From contig NZ_JVLH01000014.1 of NCBI RefSeq assembly GCF_001070855.1, positions 1 through 64,000 of the forward strand: DNA of 64,000 nucleotides, read 5' to 3'. A model generated the notes under the pieces. That model was not told the origin of the DNA and did no database searches. It was given only the letters and a program-made list of their open reading frames with translations. The position numbers were made by a program, and so were the translations under genes. Shown here piece after piece: positions 26,408 to 35,474 of the stretch (within the stretch, counting starts at the first letter, position 1; the number at the start of each line of letters is the position of its first letter). This stretch comes from Trueperella pyogenes (lineage in GTDB: Bacteria; Actinomycetota; Actinomycetes; Actinomycetales; Actinomycetaceae).

Positions 26408-27226
26408 TCAGTTGGATGCGGGCTGGACGTAACGGATCAGGTCACCAATTCCGTTGTAGATACGGAAGGGACGGTAGGGGAAGTTTGCCACGTCATCAGA
26501 GTGCGTTGAACCCGAGAGCACCAAGAAGGTCCTCATGCCGGCCTCGACACCTGCGCGGACATCCGTATCCATGCGGTCGCCAACCATTGCAGCTTGTTCG
26601 GAGTGGGCGCCGATCTTGTTGAGGCCGGCGCGAATCATGACGGGGTTTGGCTTACCAACAAAGTAGGGAGCCTTGCCGGTCGCTGCTTGGATCATCGCTG
26701 CGATGGATCCTGCTGCGGGTAGGGTTCCTTCATCGGAAGGGCCCGAGACATCCGGGTTGGTTGCAATGAACTTCGCACCGCGCTCGATCAGACGGATTGC
26801 CGTGGTGAGCGCGTAAAAGTCATAGAAACGAGTCTCTCCAAGAACGACGTATTCGGGGTCCTGGTCGGTCATGACGTAGCCCGCGGTGTGCAGGGCCGTC
26901 GTCAGCCCCGCCTCGCCAATGACATAAGCCGTGGAGTTGGGGGACTGCTGGGAGAGGAAGGCGGCAGTCGCATTGGCAGAGGTCCAAATGTGTTCCTCGG
27001 GGACCTTCAGGCCCGAGTTCGCAAGCCGAGCAGAAAGGTCACGGTTGGTGAAGATCGAATTGTTCGTGAGAACCAGGAACGGGATCCCATTTTCTTCCAA
27101 CGCAGAGATGAAGTCCTGAGCACCGGGAAGAGCGCGATTCTCTTTTACAAGAACGCCGTCCATATCCGACAGCCATGCGCTAATTGGGGGCATATCCGAC
27201 AGTGCGGTGGAAAGTGAATTCGTCAT
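26408..27226 (-). CDS. HAD-superfamily IIA hydrolase, NagD-like
   Basis: A 272-residue phosphatase of the HAD-IIA group. Motif I is LSDMDGVLV, motif II LVLTNNS, the substrate/lysine region GKPNPVMI, and motif III VGDRMDTDVRAG; the C2-type cap lies between II and III. NagD-like enzymes hydrolyse sugar or nucleoside monophosphates. ATG 27226 (MTNSLSTAL) is chosen because the longer frame to 27283 would overlap the divergent TrmH-type gene at 27273 and adds no conserved sequence. The PRT-like gene follows without a gap, so the two products may act on related phosphoribosyl or sugar-phosphate compounds (inference). Confidence 0.88.
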   Translation of the reverse strand: MTNSLSTALSDMPPISAWLSDMDGVLVKENRALPGAQDFISALEENGIPFLVLTNNSIFTNRDLSARLANSGLKVPEEHIWTSANATAAFLSQQSPNSTAYVIGEAGLTTALHTAGYVMTDQDPEYVVLGETRFYDFYALTTAIRLIERGAKFIATNPDVSGPSDEGTLPAAGSIAAMIQAATGKAPYFVGKPNPVMIRAGLNKIGAHSEQAAMVGDRMDTDVRAGVEAGMRTFLVLSGSTHSDDVANFPYRPFRIYNGIGDLIRYVQPASN

Positions 27227-27272
27227 GCATCTAATGTATCTGTTTGCGGGTTCATTCGGTAGGAAGAAGGCG

Positions 27273-27896
27273 ATGATGGACACAAACTCTCAGCCAGAAG
27301 TGGGCGTTGGCCCCTGGCCTGGCGGCCCCGAGAACTGGCCGAGCGATGATGTCTACGATCCCCAGCTCCTTGCCGATGGCGATCGACGCAATGTTGAGGA
27401 CCGCTACCGCTATTGGAAAATGGAGGCGATCATCGCCGATATCGCTGCCCACGCACTTCCCTTTGAGATTGCCATCGAAAATCTGGGACACGACTTCAAT
27501 ATCGGCTCAATTGTTCGTAGCGCGAATGCTCTGGGAGTCAGCCGCGTACATATCGTTGGAAGACGGCGGTGGAATCGGCGCGGCGCAATGGTCACCGACC
27601 GATACCTAGACGTTGTTCACCACAGCGATGTCACGGAATTCGCTGATTCGGTGCGCGAAAGGGGATTGTCGCTGGTTGGCATTGATAACGTGCCGGGTTC
27701 AATTCCGTTGGAAGGTCACCAGCTCCCCGCTCGGGCATGCCTGATATTTGGGGAAGAATCCAGTGGTTTGAGCGAAGAAATGCGCGCTCAGTGCGGCGAG
27801 ATCCTCCACATCACGCAGCGCGGTTCGACTCGCTCAATGAACGTGGGCCACGCCGCGGCAATCGCCATGTGGGCGTGGGTGATTCAGCACTCTTAA
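27273..27896 (+). CDS. TrmH/SpoU-family RNA 2'-O-methyltransferase
   Basis: A 207-residue SPOUT methyltransferase. The three SpoU motifs are clear: motif 1 NLGHDFNIGSIVRSANALGV, motif 2 LIFGEESSGLSEEM and motif 3 ITQRGSTRSMNVGHAAAIAMW, which form the trefoil knot that binds SAM. An N-terminal extension of about 60 residues replaces the L30e-like domain of RlmB. The target (tRNA Gm18 or an rRNA position) cannot be decided. The start at 27273 (or 27276) follows AGGAAGAAGG; further upstream starts lie within the divergent HAD gene. It converges with the GDPD gene, overlapping by 4 bp. Confidence 0.9.
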   Translation: MMDTNSQPEVGVGPWPGGPENWPSDDVYDPQLLADGDRRNVEDRYRYWKMEAIIADIAAHALPFEIAIENLGHDFNIGSIVRSANALGVSRVHIVGRRRWNRRGAMVTDRYLDVVHHSDVTEFADSVRERGLSLVGIDNVPGSIPLEGHQLPARACLIFGEESSGLSEEMRAQCGEILHITQRGSTRSMNVGHAAAIAMWAWVIQHS

Positions 27897-28642
27897 GCGC
27901 GAGCCAGGGCCTCGGCAGGAAAATCTTGAACGCGGTCGGTAAAGATCCCGCTGACGCCCCATTTTGCGGCCGTGCGCGCATCCTCAAGGGAGTTGACGGT
28001 CCAGGCATTCACTTCGAAGCCTGCGCTCAGCATCTCGCTGACCTCGGCCTCGGTTAGCCCTTCCCAAGCGGGATGGATGGCGCTGCACCCAAGATCGGCA
28101 GCCTGACGCCAGGAGCCAGCGGTGACCTCGTCGCGACGGCACAGCCACGCTAGTGGAAGCTCAGGCATCGCCTGACGGACTGCACCGAGCAGCTCGTGGT
28201 CGAAGGAAGAAATCAGCAGCCCACTCTTATTTTTGAAGGACTGCAGTGCGACCTCAAGGTTTTCAACCAATGTATCGCGGCGCTTCCCCGCGGCTCGAGG
28301 CTTCAGCTCAATATTGAAGGATGTCTGCGTCGCATTCGCAAAAGACACCACATCGGCCAGCTCAGGAATGCGTTCAAAACGATAGGTCGGAGAAAACCAC
28401 GCACCCGCATCAAGTCGGCGCAGTTCCCCGTAGCCCCAGGAATCCCAAGAACCTGAAGAATTCGTTGTGCGGTCGACAGTATCATCGTGGATCACCAGCA
28501 GCGTCCCATCGGCCATGACGCCTACATCGCACTCACACCAGCGGGCCCCAATTTCCGAGGCCTTCGCGAAGGCTGCGATCGTATTCTCGGGTGCAAGGGT
28601 CGATGCGCCGCGATGGGCAATAATCTTTGGAAATTCGCTCAT
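27893..28642 (-). CDS. Glycerophosphodiester phosphodiesterase
   Basis: A 249-residue TIM-barrel enzyme that releases glycerol-3-phosphate from glycerophosphodiesters. The catalytic and metal ligands are visible: AHRGASTLAPENT (His-Arg and Glu-Asn), ECDVGVMADGTLLVIHDDTVDRTT (Glu/Asp and the general acid His) and FNIELKP (Glu). The length is typical of the cytoplasmic UgpQ type and no signal peptide is present. Its products could feed phospholipid recycling. It is convergent with the TrmH-family gene; the DUF4032 gene upstream on the same strand ends 52 bp away. Confidence 0.93.
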   Translation of the reverse strand: MSEFPKIIAHRGASTLAPENTIAAFAKASEIGARWCECDVGVMADGTLLVIHDDTVDRTTNSSGSWDSWGYGELRRLDAGAWFSPTYRFERIPELADVVSFANATQTSFNIELKPRAAGKRRDTLVENLEVALQSFKNKSGLLISSFDHELLGAVRQAMPELPLAWLCRRDEVTAGSWRQAADLGCSAIHPAWEGLTEAEVSEMLSAGFEVNAWTVNSLEDARTAAKWGVSGIFTDRVQDFPAEALARA

Positions 28643-28694
28643 TGTCTATCCTTCATTTCTTCACAACACGTGCCGGTAGCCGTCTAGATCGGGT

Positions 28695-30116
28695 CTAGAA
28701 ATAATCGTCGACGGGAATTAATCCAATCCCAGGGACGAATTGCATCTTTGGGCGACCCGGATTCTCTTCGGTCTCATCAGCTTTCCCGTGCATTCCGTCA
28801 ATTCCCGCGCGCTCTTCTTCGCGGCTGAAACCCTCTTCTTCAGTGAGCGTTTCCATCTCCGAGGCCGCCGCGCCTTCGTCAGGTTGGGCCATCAGCGCAG
28901 GATCCAGCAGCATCGCTTCGTCACGCTTCGTCGGAAGAATGCTCTTGACGTAGGACTCAATCGCCTCATCTTGGGGGATATCGCGCCCGGCTTCTTCGGC
29001 CAAATACCAGCGGTGTTCAAGGAATTCGTGGAAGATCTGTGCGGGTTCAAGCTTCGCAGCAAGTTCGGCGGGAACAGCGCTGATGACGGGTTCGAAAACT
29101 TCGTTCATCCACTCGTGCGCAACGATTTCCAGTGGGGTCTTGTTCTTCCCGGTCATTGCACGGTAGGTCTCGATGTCATTGAGCATTCGCTGCGCCTGAT
29201 TTTCGCCAACATCCATACCGGTCAAGCGCATGAGCTTTCGGTGATGGTGGCCGGCGTCGACGACCTTCGGGGTGATGATTATGTGGGTACCATCAAGATC
29301 CGAGGACATTTGAAGTTCTCCGACCTCGAAGCCCAGGTCATTGAGACGGCGGATACGTTGAGCAACACGCCATTTTTGGTTGGTTTCGATGACTTCAGGG
29401 CCCGTGAGTTCATTCCAGAGCTCAAGGTAGCGTGAACGAATACGGTCGCCGACTTCGATGGGGTCTTCTTCGCTGGGGAAGAAAGAACCGGCCTGCAGAT
29501 CCATGAGTTCGCCGATGATGTTGGTTCGCGCAAGATCGACGTCGTACAGGCGCTGCCCTTCGGTTAGTGAAGGGTGAATTTCACCGGTTTCTGCGTCGAC
29601 GAGGTAGGCAGAAAATGATCCGGCATCGCGCCTGAACAAAGTGTTTGACAGTGAAACATCGCCCCAATAGAAGCCCAGAAGATGGAGGCGAACAAGAAGG
29701 ACGGCCAAAGCGTCAATTAAGCGTCCCGCGGTGTCTGGGGTCATGTGCTGCGAGAAGACTGCGCGGTAGGGAAGAGAGAACTGAAGGTGTTCGGTCACCA
29801 ATACAGCTGCGAGTTCCTCGCCAAAAGCATCTCGCCGGCCGCTGACAACAGCCGTGGGGATAACCGAGGGAGCTCCCATTCGTGAGAGGTCGCGAAGGAG
29901 TTCGTACTCTTTGTACGCGACGCTTTCCCCGATCTCTTTTACTGCGATCACCCTGTCGGAAAGATTGACGAAGCGAACAACGTGGCGTGAAATGCCGCGG
30001 GGAAGTGCGGCAAGGATTTCCTTAGGCCAGTCTTCAAGGGGAAGATCCCAAGGCAAATCCAGCAGTGCCGGATCAACCGTTGCTGCCGTGATCTCAAGCG
30101 TTGAGGGAATGGGCAT
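28695..30116 (-). CDS. DUF4032 protein with kinase-like fold
   Basis: A 473-residue protein typical of actinobacteria. The N-terminal half has a lipopolysaccharide-kinase/Rio-like fold: VIAVKEIGESVAYKEYELLRDL (Lys and Glu), then LHLLGFYWGDVSLSNTLF (catalytic-loop-like Asp and Asn) and AYLVDAETGEIHP (DFG-like Asp). The DUF4032 domain follows at about residues 225-390. The last 80 residues are acidic and probably disordered, ending in a conserved-looking GIGLIPVDDYF. Substrate and role are unknown; a small-molecule or protein kinase activity is an inference from the fold motifs. No clear operon partner. Confidence 0.82.
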   Translation of the reverse strand: MPIPSTLEITAATVDPALLDLPWDLPLEDWPKEILAALPRGISRHVVRFVNLSDRVIAVKEIGESVAYKEYELLRDLSRMGAPSVIPTAVVSGRRDAFGEELAAVLVTEHLQFSLPYRAVFSQHMTPDTAGRLIDALAVLLVRLHLLGFYWGDVSLSNTLFRRDAGSFSAYLVDAETGEIHPSLTEGQRLYDVDLARTNIIGELMDLQAGSFFPSEEDPIEVGDRIRSRYLELWNELTGPEVIETNQKWRVAQRIRRLNDLGFEVGELQMSSDLDGTHIIITPKVVDAGHHHRKLMRLTGMDVGENQAQRMLNDIETYRAMTGKNKTPLEIVAHEWMNEVFEPVISAVPAELAAKLEPAQIFHEFLEHRWYLAEEAGRDIPQDEAIESYVKSILPTKRDEAMLLDPALMAQPDEGAAASEMETLTEEEGFSREEERAGIDGMHGKADETEENPGRPKMQFVPGIGLIPVDDYF

Positions 30117-30148
30117 GGCTCTATTGTCTCATTCATTGCACGATAGGG

Positions 30149-30184
30149 CACGGGGCCCGCAACCGTGTGGTTGCGGGCCCCGTG
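30149..30184. terminator. Strong GC hairpin between the ABC ATPase and DUF4032 genes
   Basis: A 16-bp perfect stem (CACGGGGCCCGCAACC with its complement) and a GTGT loop, located past the stop of the minus-strand ABC ATPase gene. No T tract follows on either strand, so it may act with Rho or as an mRNA 3' stabiliser. Confidence 0.65.
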
Positions 30185-30214
30185 TGAGCCGTTTGAATGA
30201 TCAGAAACTCTTGA

Positions 30215-31345
30215 TCACTCGGGCAGACGATCGCCGGTGGATGCAGAGAAGTTGTGCTGCTGTCCAGCCTTGATGCGAGTGTGGATCACGCCGCCGGGCT
30301 TCGGAGCGGTACGCGGAGGAACGCGGACGATCAGCTGCTCGCCCTTTCCTTCGTTGCCCGAACCCAGACCGTGGCCGGAGTCTGCGCCTGCGAGGTGGCC
30401 GTAGATGTAGGCATCTGAGCCCAGTTCCTCAACGAATTCAACTTCGATCGGAATGGTGTTCTCGGTGTCCTCAGAAACAACCTCGAGGCCCTCGGGACGG
30501 AAGCCGATCGTGATCTTGCCTTCGTCCTCGGGAACCATGGCATCCAGGGTTGCCTGCGACAGCGGAACCTCTGCGGTGCCAAGCTTTGCAACGTTGCCCT
30601 CGACCTTGAACTTGCCCAGGTTCATGGCGGGGGAGCCGATGAAGCCTGCAACGAATTCGTTGGCCGGGTGCTCGTACATTTCCTGAGGAGTTCCGACCTG
30701 CTGGAGCAGACCGTTGTTCAGAACCGCGATGCGGTCACCCATGGTCAGAGCTTCGGTCTGGTCGTGGGTCACGTACACGGTGGTGACGCCCAGCTCACGC
30801 TGCAGCGAAGCAATCTGGGTACGGGTCTGGACACGCAGCTTGGCATCCAAGTTGGACAGAGGCTCATCCATGAGGAAGACCTGAGGCTTACGGACAATTG
30901 CACGGCCCATTGCCACACGCTGACGCTGACCACCGGAAAGTGCCTTCGGCTTACGATCCAAGTAGGGCTCCAAGTCGAGAATGCGTGCTGCTTCCTCAAC
31001 GCGCTGAGCAATCTCAGCCTTGGGGGTGCCTGCGATCTTCAGTGCGAAGCCCATGTTCTCGCGAACGGTCATGTGCGGGTACAGAGCGTAGTTCTGGAAC
31101 ACCATTGCGATGTCGCGGTTCTTCGGCTGTACGTCGGTGACGTCCTTATCGCCAATGAAGATACGGCCGGAGTTCACGTCTTCAAGACCTGCGAGCATTC
31201 GCAGGGACGTGGACTTGCCACAACCGGAAGGACCGACGAGAACCAGGAATTCGCCATCCTGGATCTCAAGATCGAGCTGATCGACTGCTGGCTTGTCAGA
31301 CCCGGGATAGATTCGGGTCGCCTTGTCGAAAGTTACAGTTGCCAT
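30215..31345 (-). CDS. ABC importer ATP-binding protein, UgpC/MsmK type
   Basis: A 376-residue ATPase that energises carbohydrate (CUT1) ABC importers. Walker A is GPSGCGKST, the signature is LSGGQRQR, Walker B is [16 protein letters not shown], and the H-loop is VYVTHDQ. The C-terminal TOBE/regulatory domain (about 240-376; [13 protein letters not shown]) is typical of UgpC/MsmK/MalK. No permease or binding-protein genes adjoin it, so it probably serves several sugar importers encoded elsewhere, as MsmK does. ATG 31345 follows GGAGGTTCAAT; the longer frame to 31411 has no family match. Divergent from the Ser/Thr kinase. Confidence 0.93.
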   Translation of the reverse strand: MATVTFDKATRIYPGSDKPAVDQLDLEIQDGEFLVLVGPSGCGKSTSLRMLAGLEDVNSGRIFIGDKDVTDVQPKNRDIAMVFQNYALYPHMTVRENMGFALKIAGTPKAEIAQRVEEAARILDLEPYLDRKPKALSGGQRQRVAMGRAIVRKPQVFLMDEPLSNLDAKLRVQTRTQIASLQRELGVTTVYVTHDQTEALTMGDRIAVLNNGLLQQVGTPQEMYEHPANEFVAGFIGSPAMNLGKFKVEGNVAKLGTAEVPLSQATLDAMVPEDEGKITIGFRPEGLEVVSEDTENTIPIEVEFVEELGSDAYIYGHLAGADSGHGLGSGNEGKGEQLIVRVPPRTAPKPGGVIHTRIKAGQQHNFSASTGDRLPE

Positions 31346-31554
31346 ATTGAACCTCCACCGGCGGTACGTGCCGGACGATCCTTTGTAGAGACCAGACGAC
31401 AGCGTCTTCACTGCCGCCGCGCTTGCCCCACATCAGATGTGAAGTTCGCACTCGCTCACCATAGCACCGCTTGTCGTACAAATTCCAGCCCCATTTGTTG
31501 TCGACAGCGCACGTGAGGCCTGAAATTCGTCAACCATTCGCTAGGCTTGGGGTG

Positions 31555-33435
31555 ATGCGTGAGCAAGACATGATTGGTGGGTACCGCCTTCTCAAGCGCC
31601 TGGGCGCGGGAGGCGCTGCCACCGTGTGGCTTGCCTGTGACGAGGCCGGAGAACGCGTTGCGTTAAAAATCCTTCACCCCGCCTTGGCTGCCGATGAGGA
31701 CTATCGCGAGCGTCTCCTACGTGAGGCTCGGACGGTTAACTCGATTCGCGGTGGAGGGGTTGCGCACATCTTAGATATTGAGATCGATGCCACCCAGCCC
31801 TTCGTCGTCAGTGAATACATTCCCGGTCCGACACTGTCTGAACTTCTTTCCAGAGGAGCACTGAATATCGGTGGTGTTGCCGCAATCGGTGGTGCCCTTG
31901 CTCAAACGCTTGAAGATGTTCATGCGCGCCGAATCATTCATCGCGACGTCAAAGCCTCCAATGTCATCTGTTCGCCTCGTGGCCCCGTGCTCATTGACTT
32001 CGGTATCGCGATGGGACAGGACGAGGCTCGGCTGACCCAAACCGGCCTCGTTTCCGGTACCGCGGGCTATACCGCACCCGAATTGCTCAGGGGAGGGCGG
32101 GCCTCGGCGGCTACAGACTGGTGGGGCTGGACGGCAACTCTGCTGACTGCGCTCACCGGGCGTCCCCCCTATGGGGAAGGCGCGACAGAAGGGATTTTGG
32201 ACCGAGTCCTTAGGGGCGAACCCGATACGCGAGGACTTGATCCGCGAGTTGCCTCGCTCATGCGCATGGCTCTGCATCCCGACCCTCATGTGCGCCCAAG
32301 CCCCGATCAGGTTGTTCGAGATCTGGCACAGTGGGGTAGGTTCCGCCTCGGTGACATGGCGGTCTATGGCGGCTCGATGGCGTGGGAAGGCCTCAATTGG
32401 GCCCGTCTTCTTGCGCCTGTAACCTCCTCGCAGGCACCTACTGTGGTGGCCGGCCTGAGTGAGCAAAATGAAGGCGAAGAGCGCTTTGTCTCTGACCAAG
32501 ATCGCACTTCGGTCCTTGATCCTTCAGAGGCGGATGCGACTCGCGTAATGGAGAGCGGTTACGCAGAGGATCCCTCCTATGTCGATCCCGAGGCCACGCA
32601 GGTGTATCCCCAGACCGTTGCCGACTCGCGGGGCTGGGAAGGCCAAAGCGGGGGAGGGGAAACTGCTTATTTGCCTCCCGTTGCGCCAACGGCCTCGTCG
32701 ATGGGAACAAGCTATCTTCCCGCAGAGGATGGCTACCGTCAGGCGGCAATCCCTCCGAATGTCGAGTTCGTGACCGAACAACGTCATTACGAGTGGCAGC
32801 ACCTGAAAACAGCGAATTTCATTGGACTCATCGCGCTGGCTGTGCTTGCTCCTGCACCTATATATATGGGGATGAGCGGGCTCATCCTTGTCGGCGTGAT
32901 CACTGCTATTTTCGCGGTGTTGGGCGGTGCATACAGATGGCGTGAAAACCGCCGGATCCGCAATCAAGAGGTTCGTTCGAGTGACAACTGGGCAGCTCTG
33001 GGAATGCTTCCCTTCACGGGACTCGGAGCAATACTGTCGACGGCAATTGGCCTTTTCCCAGGGACGGCATTGGCTTGGGGGCAGTGGGTTCTCTTCTCAC
33101 GAGATTTCTACGCAGAGATCGGCTGGTCAATTTACTCGGGCTTTTTTGCAACTAGGTTGGGAAATCCCGGCATTTCGTGGTTCCCTCTGGTCGTAACTGG
33201 GCAAACACCCATTCACTCTGATTCCTGGCTAGCAATGAATCCATCCTGGGTTCTGCTGACGTGGGTGCTGACAACGATTTCCCTGTGGGGGATGTGGGTG
33301 ATGCCAACGGGGCGTCCGCTGCGTACTGGCCTGAGCGTGGCGGTGCGGGTCTGTGCGCCGCGAGTGTGGATGCAGGTCATTCTTGGGCTGATTGGTGTGC
33401 TCGCAATTGCTCTTATTCTCGCGGGAAATTTCTAA
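31555..33435 (+). CDS. Membrane-anchored Ser/Thr protein kinase (PknB-like)
   Basis: A 626-residue Hanks-type kinase. The N-terminal domain (about 8-265) has the Gly loop LGAGGAATVW, Lys in VALKIL, the catalytic loop HRDVKASN and DFGIA, followed by SGTAGYTAPE, so it should be active. A 180-residue linker rich in Asp, Glu, Ser and Thr contains possible autophosphorylation sites. The C-terminus is polytopic: two adjacent helices near residue 440-480 and three to four more up to the end, instead of one helix plus external PASTA domains. The signal it senses is therefore unlikely to be muropeptides via PASTA. ATG 31555 matches the start of the kinase fold. Confidence 0.85.
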   Translation: MREQDMIGGYRLLKRLGAGGAATVWLACDEAGERVALKILHPALAADEDYRERLLREARTVNSIRGGGVAHILDIEIDATQPFVVSEYIPGPTLSELLSRGALNIGGVAAIGGALAQTLEDVHARRIIHRDVKASNVICSPRGPVLIDFGIAMGQDEARLTQTGLVSGTAGYTAPELLRGGRASAATDWWGWTATLLTALTGRPPYGEGATEGILDRVLRGEPDTRGLDPRVASLMRMALHPDPHVRPSPDQVVRDLAQWGRFRLGDMAVYGGSMAWEGLNWARLLAPVTSSQAPTVVAGLSEQNEGEERFVSDQDRTSVLDPSEADATRVMESGYAEDPSYVDPEATQVYPQTVADSRGWEGQSGGGETAYLPPVAPTASSMGTSYLPAEDGYRQAAIPPNVEFVTEQRHYEWQHLKTANFIGLIALAVLAPAPIYMGMSGLILVGVITAIFAVLGGAYRWRENRRIRNQEVRSSDNWAALGMLPFTGLGAILSTAIGLFPGTALAWGQWVLFSRDFYAEIGWSIYSGFFATRLGNPGISWFPLVVTGQTPIHSDSWLAMNPSWVLLTWVLTTISLWGMWVMPTGRPLRTGLSVAVRVCAPRVWMQVILGLIGVLAIALILAGNF

Positions 33436-33577
33436 CTGAGCGGTTATAGATCGTCCGCGGGGGGACGGTTATGTCAATGACCTTCTGGAATTAAACGCGT
33501 AGCATCAGCGTTGGCATTGTGCGTCGGTGAGTAATGCTCGCTAGGCTTGGATGCACATCAACAGAAAGGCCCAGACA

Positions 33578-34429
33578 ATGGCAAAGCCGTCTCGCTCGCA
33601 GGAAGTGCGTGAGAAAGCTCAGCAACTGCGTGAGCAACAGGCACGTGCGGATCGCCGAACCCGAAACATCATCATCGGACTGGTCGTACTGATTCTTGTT
33701 GTGATCATTGGCGCGATCGCTGCGGTGATCATTCAGTCGAACCACAAGAAGGCTCAGGATAGCCAAGCTGCGACCGCGACCATCGGTTCCTACGGGGACG
33801 GCGGACCGATTGTGCTTTCTCACTTGGGCATTGGCAAGGTCGACGAGTCCCTTCCGACGCTGACGGAATACTTTGATTACTCCTGCCACGTCTGCGCAGC
33901 CTATGACGTTGCCTTCGGTGAACAAGCCACTCAAGATGCTCTCGATGGCAAATTCAATATCAAGTACCAGCCGGTGAATACGGTGAAGGCGCCCTATCAG
34001 TACGCCGCAACCACCGCTTCTTTGATCGCCGCGCAGAAGGTCGATGCTCAGACCTGGGGCAGGTTCCACAATGCGCTTCTTGCCTACTTCAATGAGGCCT
34101 ACAACTCGGGTAACGGCTCCGTTGTTCAGGACCTGTCGAAGTCAGCCAAGCAGGTCAAGACCATTGCATCGCAGGTTGGAATTCCCGAGGATGTTGTGAA
34201 TTCCTTCCCCGAGAATGGCGTTGATGAATACCTGACCAAGACCACTCAGGCGTGGGGAAATGCCACCTACGAGGGGCGCAGTCCCAATTCCTTGGGTACT
34301 CCCGAGTTCGTCATCAATGACAAGACTGCTCTGGACTTCTCGAAGCTTGGCGTGACCACGGTTGATGGTATCTACCCGGTAATTCAGCAGCAGCTTGCTG
34401 CCGCGGGACCGGCGTCCGCTTCGAAGTGA
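33578..34429 (+). CDS. Membrane-anchored DsbA-like thiol-disulfide oxidoreductase
   Basis: A 283-residue protein with a basic coiled N-terminus (SQEVREKAQQLREQQARADRRTRN), one transmembrane helix (IIIGLVVLILVVIIGAIAAVII) and an external thioredoxin-fold domain with a helical insertion. The active site is C103-H-V-C106 (DYSCHVCAAY), the CPHC-like site of oxidising Dsb proteins, and the cis-Pro loop is GTPEFVIN. It should catalyse disulfide formation in exported proteins of this envelope. ATG 33578 follows AGAAAGG with a 9-base gap; the in-frame ATG 33551 is less likely. Monocistronic, with a terminator downstream. Confidence 0.9.
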   Translation: MAKPSRSQEVREKAQQLREQQARADRRTRNIIIGLVVLILVVIIGAIAAVIIQSNHKKAQDSQAATATIGSYGDGGPIVLSHLGIGKVDESLPTLTEYFDYSCHVCAAYDVAFGEQATQDALDGKFNIKYQPVNTVKAPYQYAATTASLIAAQKVDAQTWGRFHNALLAYFNEAYNSGNGSVVQDLSKSAKQVKTIASQVGIPEDVVNSFPENGVDEYLTKTTQAWGNATYEGRSPNSLGTPEFVINDKTALDFSKLGVTTVDGIYPVIQQQLAAAGPASASK

Positions 34430-34477
34430 GGGCAAGGTGATCCCCTAGGGTGATCGCGCTTTGGATCTCGAATGTTA

Positions 34478-34516
34478 GGGCGCGTGCGTGACCTAGTCGC
34501 GTGCGCGCCCTTTCTT
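34478..34516 (+). terminator. Terminator after the DsbA-like gene
   Basis: A GGGCGCG/CGCGCCC stem (34478-34484, 34504-34510) extended by wobble pairs, followed by TTTCTTTG. The remainder of the gap up to the tRNA at 34659 shows nothing recognisable. Confidence 0.78.
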
Positions 34517-34658
34517 TGTAGCTGTGGGGAGGACTGCTGGCGCGTAGCGTTTTTGTATTGATGCGCAGCTTGTTTTGAGCGCCTCAGGGTGGCGTGTGAG
34601 CCACATTGCGATTTTTAATTCGTCTTTGCGGCCTCAGTCATGGCACACTATGTGGGTT

Positions 34659-34734
34659 GCCACCTTAGCTCAGTTGGTAGAGCACCCGCCTTGTAAGCGG
34701 ACGGTCGTCGGTTCGAGTCCGACAGGTGGCTCCA
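34659..34734 (+). tRNA. tRNA-Thr (anticodon TGT)
   Basis: A complete cloverleaf: acceptor GCCACCT/AGGTGGC, D-arm GCTC..GAGC, anticodon loop CTTGTAA with TGT at 34692-34694, and T-arm with GTTCGAGTC. The CCA end is encoded (34732-34734), followed directly by seven T. Confidence 0.95.
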
Positions 34735-34905
34735 TTTTTTTATCCGGGAGACCGACTCCTCTTTTTCCCTGTGTTTTCAAGCTTTCGAAATGTTTTTGAA
34801 TCTCATAAATTTAGGTTGTCGAAGCAGCAATTGCTCCGTTGGCGCGGTAAATTTGCAATTGTCGATCCAGATCACGCAAAGGCGCGCCTAGTTGACAGGA
34901 GAGAG

Positions 34906-35271
34906 ATGGACGGACTCATCTCATTTGGTCTAGGACTCTTAACGTTTGTTGCAGCATTCTGCTTGGCTGGTCTAGCGCGAGCGATGCGAAATGACAAGTT
35001 GCCTCCGAATATGTGGGCGGGAATCAGGACGAAGGCGGCATCAGAGTCGGAGTCGTCCTGGTATCGGGTTCAACGAGCAGGTTCAGTCCCAGTCATTTGC
35101 TTAGCAGTTGCTTATGTAGATTCAGGTTTACTCTTCATTATTCAAGGAATCTATCACGAGATCATTTCTCCGCTCATTCCGGTAGGTGTGTTTAGCGCGC
35201 AAAGTCTCGTCGGAATTATATGGATATACATGGCGAGCCGTGACTCCGATCCATCGCAAAAGTCGGAGTAG
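34906..35271 (+). CDS. Small SdpI-like membrane protein
   Basis: A 121-residue membrane protein with three hydrophobic segments (FGLGLLTFVAAFCLAGLA, VICLAVAYVDSGLLFII, VGVFSAQSLVGIIWIYMA). Between the first two lies PPNMWAGIRTKAASESESSWYRVQRAG, which follows the SdpI C-terminal domain pattern (NxxxGIRTxxxxxxxxxWxxxxRxxG). SdpI of Bacillus confers immunity to the SdpC toxin; most actinobacterial relatives are uncharacterised. ATG 34906 has AGGAGAG five bases upstream; earlier frames run into the tRNA. The gene is noticeably AT-richer than its neighbours and sits just downstream of a tRNA gene, consistent with acquired DNA. Confidence 0.68.
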   Translation: MDGLISFGLGLLTFVAAFCLAGLARAMRNDKLPPNMWAGIRTKAASESESSWYRVQRAGSVPVICLAVAYVDSGLLFIIQGIYHEIISPLIPVGVFSAQSLVGIIWIYMASRDSDPSQKSE

Positions 35272-35397
35272 AACCAGTGAGGTCTCCGAAAGAATTAAGG
35301 GAAAAATGAATTCGGCCATCGTTGTGCCCCAAAAATATTGAGTCAGGAGGAGAGAGTTTTCTCGAAGGCTGTGGAGTCTGCTGTATGTGGTGAAACT

Positions 35398-35426
35398 TTG
35401 TTTCCCAATACCCCCCGGGGTATTCT
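35398..35426 (+). promoter_or_regulatory. Promoter with CsoR/CstR-type operator
   Basis: AATACCCC-CC-GGGGTATT (35407-35424) is a GC-centred palindrome of the kind bound by CsoR/CstR-family repressors. It fills the spacer of a promoter, TTGTTT (35398-35403), 17 bases, TATTCT (35421-35426), and covers the -10. The regulator gene at 37154 is the third element of the same unit. Confidence 0.78.
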
Positions 35427-35474
35427 TGGGGGAGGCAAAGAAGACATTCCACCGAGCCAGAAAGTAAGCCGAAC

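Noticed and set aside
28678-28699. Small palindrome TCTAGA-N5-TCTAGA between GDPD and DUF4032 genes
   Set aside because: It is too short and isolated to assign a function.
34726-34905. Upstream extension of the SdpI-like frame back into tRNA-Thr
   Set aside because: It would start inside the tRNA 3' end and lacks a ribosome site; ATG 34906 has AGGAGAG at proper distance.
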